A stretch of 6,480 bases of DNA from Deltaproteobacteria bacterium (lineage in GTDB: Bacteria; Myxococcota; Myxococcia; Myxococcales; Myxococcaceae): assembly GCA_016875515.1 (NCBI GenBank), contig VGRA01000151.1, positions 1 to 6,480 of the forward strand. Direction: 5' to 3'. Shown one piece after another: positions 1-5,148 of the stretch. Numbering within the stretch: the stretch's first letter is position 1; every line of letters starts with the position of its first letter. Under the pieces are notes generated by a model, which searched no databases, had not been told where the DNA came from, and saw only the letters and a list, made by a program, of their open reading frames with translations. The translations under genes and the position numbers were made by a program.

Positions 1-62
1 GCAGGGCACGCATGGACGTTTGGAGCCCTAACAGGTTCGCAACGCACGTACAATCCCGGACC

Positions 63-656
63 ATGCGCATGGTGGGACTGACGGGCGGCATTGCCTCGGG
101 GAAGAGCACGGTGTCCGCGATGCTCCGGGAGCTGGGTGCGGAGATCATCGACGCGGACCAGGTGGCGCGGGACGTGGTGGCGCCGGGGACGCCTGCGCTC
201 GCCGAGATTTCCGAGCGCTTTCCCGGCGTGGTTTCCCCGGACGGGACGTTGGACCGCGCGGCGCTTGGGCGGCGCGTGTTCAGCTCCGACGACGACCGGG
301 CGACGCTCAACGCCATCACCCACCCGCGCATCCAGGCAGCGGTGCAGGAGCGGACCGAGGCGCACAGGGCCCGGGGCGTCCCCCGCGTGGTGTACGACGC
401 GGCGCTGCTAATGGAGAACGGCCTTCACGCGGCCATGGATGGCGGGGTGATCCTCGTGGCCGCCTCCGAGGACACCCAGCGCGCCCGCCTGGTGGCCCGG
501 GACGGCCTCACGCCGGAGGAGGCCGAGGCGCGCATCCGCTCGCAGCTGCCGCTGGAGGCGAAGCGCCGTCATGCGAGGTGGGTAATTGAAAACGACGGTG
601 ACCTGGACAGCCTGCGGGCGCAGGTGGAGCGCACGTGGCGGGAGGTCACCGCGTGA
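63..656 (+). CDS. coaE: Dephospho-CoA kinase
   Basis: CoaE phosphorylates the 3'-hydroxyl of the ribose in dephospho-CoA with ATP, the last step of coenzyme A synthesis, in the cytoplasm. The protein is 197 aa, normal for the family. A P-loop GGIASGKS sits at residues 8-15, directly after the typical VGLTGG strand. IIDADQVAR (D32 the likely catalytic acid) follows, then THPRI near residue 91, YDAALLMENG (the family's PLL-E region) and a LPLEAKRRHA helix near the C-terminus. The frame is open upstream to ATG 12, but family members begin only a few residues before the GLTGG strand, so ATG 63 (or ATG 69) is preferred. No clear Shine-Dalgarno precedes either. A TACAAT hexamer at 49-54 could be a -10 box. 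The stop overlaps the GTG start of the next gene by 4 nt (GTGA), so the two were probably co-translated. Confidence 0.95.
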   Translation: MRMVGLTGGIASGKSTVSAMLRELGAEIIDADQVARDVVAPGTPALAEISERFPGVVSPDGTLDRAALGRRVFSSDDDRATLNAITHPRIQAAVQERTEAHRARGVPRVVYDAALLMENGLHAAMDGGVILVAASEDTQRARLVARDGLTPEEAEARIRSQLPLEAKRRHARWVIENDGDLDSLRAQVERTWREVTA

Positions 657-1464
657 GCCAAGGGACCTGGTTCGCCACGGGCTACCCCGGCCTCATCGCA
701 CGCCGCCTGGTGGCCCGCGCGGCAGAGGCGGCGCCGGGGGCGAGGATCTACGCCCTGGCCCATGCCCGGCAGCAGCGCGAGGCGCGGCGGGCCGCGGAGG
801 CGGTCCCAGGGGTCCACGTTTTTGCAGGGGACGTGGCGGACGTCTTCCACCTGGCGGCGCTGGGAGAGGCCGGGGCGGCGGAGCTGGGGCGGATGAACGT
901 GGACGGGACCCGCAACGCGCTGGAGTTGGCGCAGCAGTGCGGGCAGCTTCGCCTCTTCACCCATTTTTCCACCGCCTGCGCCTCCGGGGGCCGCGCGCAC
1001 GTCATCGCCGAGGACGAACTGGAGATGGGACAGTCCTTCCGCAGCGCCTACGAGGAGACGAACTTCCGCGCCGTGCAGTGGGTCCGGCGCGCGGCGGCCC
1101 GGGGGCTGCCGGTGACGGTGGTGCGCCCCTCCTCCATGGTGGGCCTCGGAGAGGGCAGCAAGGCGGGTGCCTTCCGCGGCGAGTACCACCGGGCGCTGCT
1201 GGCGGTGACCTCCCCCCTCGCCTCGGGAGCTCCGCTGCCCGGTGACGGGCTGGTCCTCATTCCACGCGGTGCCGCTGGACTACGTGGTGCGCGCCGCCTT
1301 CGCGCCGTCGCGGGTTGCGCGGGCGGTGGGGCGCACCTTCCACCGGGTGGACCCGACGCCGGTCTCCGCACGGCGCGTGCACGAGCAGGTCGCGCGCCTG
1401 TCCGGGCGTCCCCTCCCGCGGTTCCAGTTCAGCCTCCCTGCGCACAGGCACAGGAGGCTCTCTT
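653..1464 (+). pseudogene. 5' part of a disrupted extended SDR (NAD-dependent epimerase/dehydratase-like) oxidoreductase
   Basis: This is the N-terminal portion of an NAD(P)-binding extended short-chain dehydrogenase/reductase. GTG 653 is chosen because it overlaps the coaE stop (GTGA) and gives SQGTWFATGYPGLIA at the N-terminus, with the TGxxGxIA dinucleotide-binding turn. Next come GDVAD, VFHLAA, NVDGTRNALELA, THFSTA and VTVVRPSSMVG, in family order. Several defects are visible. The reading frame moves from the 653 frame to the +1 frame at about 1249-1254, where GDG is followed in the other frame by SSFHAVPLDYVVRAA. The active-site YxxxK is Y133-E-E-T-N137, so the Lys is missing. GDVAD joins VFHLAA directly, where relatives (from memory) carry about 20 more residues. 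An IS10-type element begins at 1465. The substrate is unknown. The first sites to decay and their order cannot be read from the sequence. The frameshift alone could be a sequencing error; the IS is not. Confidence 0.88.
1456..1464 (+). repeat. Left copy of IS target-site duplication
   Basis: GGCTCTCTT lies immediately outside the left CTGA end of the element, and GGCTCTCTC lies outside the right end, 8 of 9 bases matching. Nine bp is the duplication length made by IS10. The sequence also fits the first half of the IS10 preferred target NGCTNAGCN (recalled), but not the second half. Confidence 0.85.
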
Positions 1465-1484
1465 CTGAAGGATCCCCTCATCGA
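1465..1484 (+). repeat. IS left terminal inverted repeat
   Basis: This starts CTGAAGGATCCCCTC and matches the reverse complement of 2670-2689 at 14 of 20 positions, including CTGA at the tip and the 8-bp block ATCCCCTC. GATC at positions 7-10 sits where the recalled IS10 inside end carries its Dam site. The right end has CATC there instead. Confidence 0.88.
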
Positions 1485-1504
1485 AGGCGCTTGAAGGCGG
1501 CGGG

Positions 1505-1514
1505 CTGAAGGATC
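1505..1514 (+). repeat. Internal direct repeat of the IS left tip (CTGAAGGATC)
   Basis: The first ten bases of the element (1465-1474) recur exactly 40 bp further in, just before the transposase start. The copy stops matching before the ATCCCCTC core, so it is not a full second end. It also supplies AGGA/AGG purine stretches upstream of ATG 1527. Its role, if any, is unknown. Confidence 0.5.
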
Positions 1515-1521
1515 AGGTTCC

Positions 1522-1543
1522 GCGGGATGCGAAAGCATCCCGT
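1522..1543 (+). promoter_or_regulatory. Hairpin with GAAA tetraloop enclosing the transposase start codon
   Basis: CGGGATGC (1523-1530), GAAA (1531-1534) and GCATCCCG (1535-1542) form a perfect 8-bp stem with a GNRA loop, extendable by a G-U pair (1522/1543). The ATG at 1527-1529 is paired within the stem. The known IS10 and IS50 strategy is to hide transposase initiation in secondary structure on transcripts that enter from flanking DNA, and this hairpin could do the same job. The structure is seen directly; the function is inferred. Confidence 0.6.
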
Positions 1544-2672
1544 TGGAGCGGAGCAGGTGCAGTCCTTCGTGGAGTCTGTGGTGGGGGACGACATGCACGC
1601 CAAGCGCGTGCTGTCGGTGGCGAACGCGACGCTGGGCGTCATCCATGCCGCGTCGCTGGCGGTGAGCACCATCGGCCGCGTGCTGGCGCTGGCGCGGGGG
1701 CTGGAGCCGCGCCATTCGGTCAAGCAGGTGGACCGGTTGCTGTCGAACTCCCGGGTCGACGCCTGGGAGCTGTTCCCCTCGTGGGTGCCGATGGTGCTCG
1801 CAGAGAGGACCGAGGCGACGGTGGCGCTGGACTGGACCGACTTCGACAGGGACGACCTGGCCACGCTGTGTGCGTACCTGCTCACCAACCATGGGCGCGC
1901 CACGCCGCTGCTGTGAAAGACGGTGAAGAAGTCCGCCCTGGGCGGCCAGCGCAACGACGTGGAGGACCAGGTCCTGCAGCGGCTGAAGGACGTCCTCCCC
2001 GCGGGCGTGCGCGTCACGGTGCTGGCCGACCGCGGGTTCGGTGACACCGCGCTGTACAGGCTGCTCGGAGAGTTGGGCTTCGACTGCGTCGTTCGCTTCC
2101 GCGGCAACATCATCGTCGAGACCGAGGGGGGCGCCATCGAGGCGCAGGCGTGGCTGTCGAAGAGCGGCCGGGCGAAGCGGCTCGCGCGTCCACTCGTGAC
2201 GCGGGACCGCGTGGAAGTCCCCGCCGTCGCCGTCGCGCGGGCGGCGCGCATGAAGGAGCCGTGGTGCCTGGCGACCAGCCTCGAGTCCCCCGCCGCGGAC
2301 GTCATCAAGGACTACGGCCGCCGCTTCACCATCGAGGAGAGCTTCCGGGATGCGAAGGATTGGCGCTTCGGGATGGGCTTGTCAGCCGCCCGCGCCGGCG
2401 AGCCGGAACGCAGGGACAGGCTGCTGCTGGTGAGCGCCATGGCGGTGGCGCTGCTCACGCTCCTGGGGGCGGCAGCCGAGGCGTCCGGGCCGGACAAGAC
2501 GCTCCGCGTGAACACGGTGAAGCGCAGGACCCACTCGCTCTTCAACCAGGGCGTCTACTTCTACGGCGCGCTGCCGATGATGAAGCAGCGCCGGCTCGAG
2601 CCCCTCATGCAACGCTTCGGCGAACTCGTCCGTGCCCAACCCTTCTTCCGAGACGTCTATGCCGTCCTGTGA
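1527..2672 (+). pseudogene. IS4-family (IS10-type) DDE transposase interrupted by an in-frame stop
   Basis: Read through, this gives a 381-residue DDE transposase in one frame, close to the family's usual size. The opening HAKRVLSVANATLGVIHAAS and the VKQVDRLLSN motif are typical. The triad is D102 in ALDWTDFD (1830-1832), D168 in VLADRGFGD (2028-2030) and E270 in FTIEESFRDAK (2334-2336). E270 lies in a complete Y-(2)-R-(3)-E-(6)-K signature. Codon 130 is TGA (1914-1916), in ATPLL*KTV where relatives have ATPLLWKTV, so a single G-to-A change from TGG explains it. The 129-aa product keeps only the first Asp and cannot be active. A restart at GTG 1923 would supply the D168/E270 part without D102. 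ATG 1527 is the first start after an in-frame TGA at 1506. A weak AGG at 1515-1517 may serve as ribosome site. The start codon lies in a hairpin. Confidence 0.92.
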
Positions 2673-2689
2673 ACGAGGGGATGGCTCAG
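2670..2689 (-). repeat. IS right terminal inverted repeat
   Basis: Read on the minus strand it begins CTGAGCCATCCCCTCG and pairs with 1465-1484 (14/20). The transposase stop codon (2670-2672) lies inside it, so only 17 bp of the element follow the gene. Confidence 0.88.
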
Positions 2690-2698
2690 GGCTCTCTC
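2690..2698 (+). repeat. Right copy of IS target-site duplication
   Basis: GGCTCTCTC abuts the right end of the element and matches the left copy at 1456-1464 except for the last base (C against T). The difference is either a mutation after insertion or a sequencing error. Confidence 0.85.
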
Positions 2699-2931
2699 CC
2701 CTTCCCTTGTTGGAGTGGCTGCGCGGCGGGAGCGGGGACGCGCGCGGACAAGTACACTGGCGCTCGTTCTACGGCTGCAGCGAGACGCTGGCGCTGCTCG
2801 CGGGAACGGGGATCCAGTGCCCGCCCGCCGAGATCTACCTGAAGGTGCTGCTCGAGTCCGTCCGCGAGCACCACCCGCGCGGCGCCCCGAAGCGCGAGCC
2901 GAACGATCCGCTGGATTCCCGCGGGGAGTGA
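2698..2931 (+). pseudogene. 3' remnant of the disrupted SDR oxidoreductase
   Basis: This is the C-terminal 77 codons of the SDR gene, cut off by the IS. Joining AGG CTC TCT (1455-1463) to CCC CTT (2698 onward) keeps the frame used after the 1250 frameshift and gives RRLSPLPLLEWLRGG. It runs on to SFYGCSETLALLAGTGIQCPP and LKVLLESVREHHP, resembling the C-terminal cap of extended SDRs, and ends at TGA 2929-2931. The rebuilt gene, with one base removed near 1250, would encode 347 residues, normal for the family. An ATG at 2659 inside the IS right end is in this frame, so a short chimeric peptide is possible, but no ribosome site supports it. The stop is 19 nt from the stop of the convergent gene on the minus strand. 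Confidence 0.85.
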
Positions 2932-2950
2932 TGCACGCTGCGGATGGGGA

Positions 2951-3886
2951 TCAGAAGGGCCAGAACGGCAACAGCTTCTTCTTCTTCGCGGCCAGCTCCG
3001 GGTGATCCGGCCGGAGCTTGAGGACCTCGGCGAAGGCCTTGTCCGCCAGCACCTCGCTGCCGCCGGCCTTCAGCGCCTTGCCCAGGACGAGGTGGGCCTC
3101 GGCGTCACGCGGGTTGAGTTCCACGGCCTTCTGCGCGAGCGCGCGGGAGATCTTCGGGTCCTCGTTGAGCTGAACGGACAGCAGCGCGGCGCGGAACGCG
3201 GAGCGCGCATGCTTCGGGTCCGCGGCGGAGGCGGACTTCCAGGCGGACAGCGCGGCGGGGAGATCCCCTGCCTTCTCCGCCGCCTCCGCGCGCGAGATCT
3301 CCGCCTTGGCCCGCTGCCGGTCCTGCAGGGCCTTCGCGTCCGACTCGATCTTGGCGAGCTCCGCGTTGGGCCCATCCACCTGGATGGCGATCTGCACCTC
3401 GGTGAACGCCACCGCGGCACGCCCCTCCGCGAGCGCCTTCTTCGCGGCAGACACGTGGTCTGCGGCCTTGGCCTTCTTCATGAGGTACGGATGGCGGGCC
3501 ATGCGCGCGCGCCGCTCCGCCTCGCGCGGATCGCACGCGGGGAACAGCGCCGGGTTCTGCGCCTTGTACTTCTCGCGCAGCTCCGGCTGGGTGAGCGTGC
3601 GCTCTGCCTCGGCCAGCTTCCGCACGATCCGGTCCAGCTTGGGCCGGAAGTTCCCCAGGTTCTTGCCCTGGAATGCGTCCAGGTTGAACCGCTTGCTCCG
3701 CTCCTCGTGCGCCGACTTCACCTCGTCCGGTGCCGCGCCGTTGCGCGCGCCCAGGACGGCAAAGAGGTTCATCCCCTCCAGCGCAGCGTCGAAGTCGAAG
3801 ATGTCGGCGCGCAGCTGGGGGTCCAGGTCCACGGCCTCGGCCATGGCCGCGGCGCGGGAGGGGCTGTTGATGACCGTAAAAGCCAT
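2951..3886 (-). CDS. J-like domain and TPR protein with degenerate HPD motif
   Basis: The protein is 311 aa and looks soluble: no signal peptide or membrane segment is evident. Residues about 39-108 (NLFAVLGA, DEVKSAHEERSKRF, GKNLGNFRPKLDRIVRKLAEAERTLTQPELREKY) follow the helix pattern of a DnaJ J domain. The HPD tripeptide that J proteins need to stimulate the Hsp70 ATPase is NLD (residues 68-70, codons 3677-3685). Residues about 135-190 are charged and helical. Residues about 194-292 contain two or three TPR-like units (AAEKAGDLPAALSAWKSASAADP; ALAQKAVELNPRDAEAHLVLGKAL; DKAFAEVLKLRPDHPEL). The C-terminus is basic, then aromatic (KKKKLLPFWPF). ATG 3886 starts 10 nt after the aminotransferase stop. 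TTG 3892 and the internal ATG 3844 are alternatives, and none has a good Shine-Dalgarno, so translational coupling is likely. It probably acts as a protein-interaction scaffold rather than a working Hsp70 co-chaperone. The true partner is unknown. Confidence 0.82.
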   Translation of the reverse strand: MAFTVINSPSRAAAMAEAVDLDPQLRADIFDFDAALEGMNLFAVLGARNGAAPDEVKSAHEERSKRFNLDAFQGKNLGNFRPKLDRIVRKLAEAERTLTQPELREKYKAQNPALFPACDPREAERRARMARHPYLMKKAKAADHVSAAKKALAEGRAAVAFTEVQIAIQVDGPNAELAKIESDAKALQDRQRAKAEISRAEAAEKAGDLPAALSAWKSASAADPKHARSAFRAALLSVQLNEDPKISRALAQKAVELNPRDAEAHLVLGKALKAGGSEVLADKAFAEVLKLRPDHPELAAKKKKLLPFWPF

Positions 3887-3896
3887 GAGCAAGAGG

Positions 3897-5102
3897 CTAC
3901 AGCGCCGCCTCGACGATGGCGACAGCCTCGTCCAGCTGCGCCTCCGTCACGGTGAAAGCGGGGGCGAAGCGCAGGGTGCGCTCGCCAGCCAGGTTGAGGA
4001 TGAGCCCACGCTCGCGGATGCGCGCCAGGGCGGGGGCCGCTTCCTCTGCCAGTTCCACGCCCACGAGCAGCCCCTTCCCGCGGACCTCCTTCACCTTGGC
4101 CGGGTGGCGCGCCTGCACCGTGAGGAGGCCCGCGACGAGGTGCGAGCCCAGCCGCGCCACCTGCTCGAGCATGGACGGGGCGGTGCACAGCTCCACGGCG
4201 CGGTTGGCCACCGCGCACCCCAGCGGGTTGCCGCCGTAGGTGCTGCCGTGGCTGCCCGGCCCGAGCGTCGCGGCCACCTTCTCCCGCGCCAGCACCGCGC
4301 CAATGGGGAAGCCGTTCCCCAGCGACTTGGCGGAGGAGATGGCGTCCGGGAGGATGCCCTCGTGCTGGAAGGCGAACGCCTTGCCGGTGCGCCCCATGCC
4401 GCTCTGGATCTCGTCCACCAGCAGCAGCAGGCCGTGCTCGTCACAGAGCGCTCGGAGCGCCTTGAGGAACCCCTCCGGCGCGGGCTTCACCCCGCCCTCC
4501 CCCTGCACCGGCTCCACCAGGACCGCCGCGGTGTGCGGCCCCACCAGCCGGCGGACGGACTCCAGGTCTCCGTAATCCGCGTACACAAAGCCGGCGGGGA
4601 GCGGATCGAACCCCTTCTGGTACTTGGGCTGGCCGGTGGCGGTGAGCGTGGCCAGCGTGCGGCCGTGAAAGGACTGCTGGAAGCAGATGATCTCGTGGCG
4701 GGCGGGGCGGCCGCTGTCGTCCATGAACTTCCGCGTCAGCTTGATGAGCCCCTCGTTGGCCTCCGCGCCGGAGTTGCAGAAGAAGGCGCGGTCCAGGCCG
4801 GACAGCGCCGTGAGCCGGGAGGCGAGCTCGATCTGCTGGGCGATGTAGGTGCCGTTGGAGACGTGCCACAGCGTCTCCGCCTGGGCCTTGATGACGGACA
4901 CCAGCTCCGGGTGGCAGTGGCCGAGCGCGCACACCGCCACGCCGCCAATGAGATCCATGTACCGCTTCCCCTCCACGTCCCACACGTAGACCCCCTCGCC
5001 GCGGACGGCGACAATGGGCGCCTGCTTGTAGTTGGGGACCAGGACGTGCTTGGCGCGGTCCATCCACTCGGCAGAGGAGAGTTTCTCGGCGGTCGGGTGC
5101 AT
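3897..5102 (-). CDS. argD: Class III PLP aminotransferase, acetylornithine aminotransferase type
   Basis: The protein is 401 aa, full length for ArgD. ArgD moves an amino group between N-acetylornithine and 2-oxoglutarate in arginine synthesis, and many members also serve succinyldiaminopimelate in lysine synthesis. PLP fold-type I, class III motifs appear in order: NSGAEANE (110-117, phosphate binding), SFHGRT (144-149), VEPVQGEGG (196-204), LLVDEIQSGMGRTG (D230 contacts the PLP ring nitrogen), SAKSLGNGFPIGA with Schiff-base K259, GSTYGGNPL (286-294), and TLRFAPAF with R378 as the likely substrate-carboxylate contact. ATG 5102 is set by a strong AGGAGGAG five bases upstream. The gene begins 46 nt after hslU and is followed after 10 nt by the J-like gene, so one transcript is likely. 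No ARG-box-like operator is seen. Substrate assignment rests on motif style only. A 4-aminobutyrate or other omega-aminotransferase role is not excluded. Confidence 0.88.
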   Translation of the reverse strand: MHPTAEKLSSAEWMDRAKHVLVPNYKQAPIVAVRGEGVYVWDVEGKRYMDLIGGVAVCALGHCHPELVSVIKAQAETLWHVSNGTYIAQQIELASRLTALSGLDRAFFCNSGAEANEGLIKLTRKFMDDSGRPARHEIICFQQSFHGRTLATLTATGQPKYQKGFDPLPAGFVYADYGDLESVRRLVGPHTAAVLVEPVQGEGGVKPAPEGFLKALRALCDEHGLLLLVDEIQSGMGRTGKAFAFQHEGILPDAISSAKSLGNGFPIGAVLAREKVAATLGPGSHGSTYGGNPLGCAVANRAVELCTAPSMLEQVARLGSHLVAGLLTVQARHPAKVKEVRGKGLLVGVELAEEAAPALARIRERGLILNLAGERTLRFAPAFTVTEAQLDEAVAIVEAAL

Positions 5103-5107
5103 GTCGT

Positions 5108-5115
5108 CTCCTCCT
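5108..5115 (-). promoter_or_regulatory. Strong ribosome binding site of the argD-like gene
   Basis: AGGAGGAG on the minus strand lies five bases before ATG 5102. It is close to a perfect anti-16S match and fixes the start. It is the best Shine-Dalgarno in the window, suggesting independent initiation after the 46-nt gap from hslU. Confidence 0.85.
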
Positions 5116-5148
5116 ACTGCTTCGCCGCCCCGGACTCCACTGGGTCCA

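Larger units (their letters stand above)
1465..2689 (+). mobile_element. IS10-type insertion sequence (IS4 family), probably inactive
   Basis: The element is 1225 bp long and inserted in the SDR gene in the same orientation. Both ends start CTGA and share ATCCCCTC at positions 8-15, which matches the recalled IS10 ends (CTGA...ATCCCCT). It is bounded by a 9-bp target duplication (8/9). It holds one transposase gene (1527-2672) whose stop lies inside the right inverted repeat. That gene has an in-frame TGA, so transposition in cis is unlikely unless a related transposase acts in trans. The boundaries are supported independently: excising 1465-2689 plus one target copy restores continuous SDR coding sequence. 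No passenger gene is present. Confidence 0.92.

Noticed and set aside
1914..1925. Programmed stop-codon readthrough or selenocysteine at the transposase TGA
   Set aside because: The family has Trp here, so a point mutation is sufficient. No selenocysteine-type hairpin is evident after the codon.
2632..2931. A separate small gene starting inside the IS right end
   Set aside because: Its first part is IS sequence in a frame other than the transposase, and its last 77 codons are the SDR C-terminus. It is explained as the remnant created by the insertion.
2905..2953. Bidirectional terminator between the convergent SDR remnant and J-like gene
   Set aside because: Only ATCCGC/GCGGAT with a 28-nt loop and the loopless palindrome CCCGCGGG were found. 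There is no U-tract on either strand, so support is too weak to annotate.
3002..3955. A 317-codon open frame on the plus strand opposite the J-like gene
   Set aside because: It is a shadow of the minus-strand gene: Leu/Arg/Gly-rich, no motif, and no ribosome site.
5103..5148. Attenuator or terminator hairpin between hslU and the argD-like gene
   Set aside because: GGAC/GTCC gives a 4-bp stem only. The gap is fully accounted for by a short spacer and the Shine-Dalgarno.
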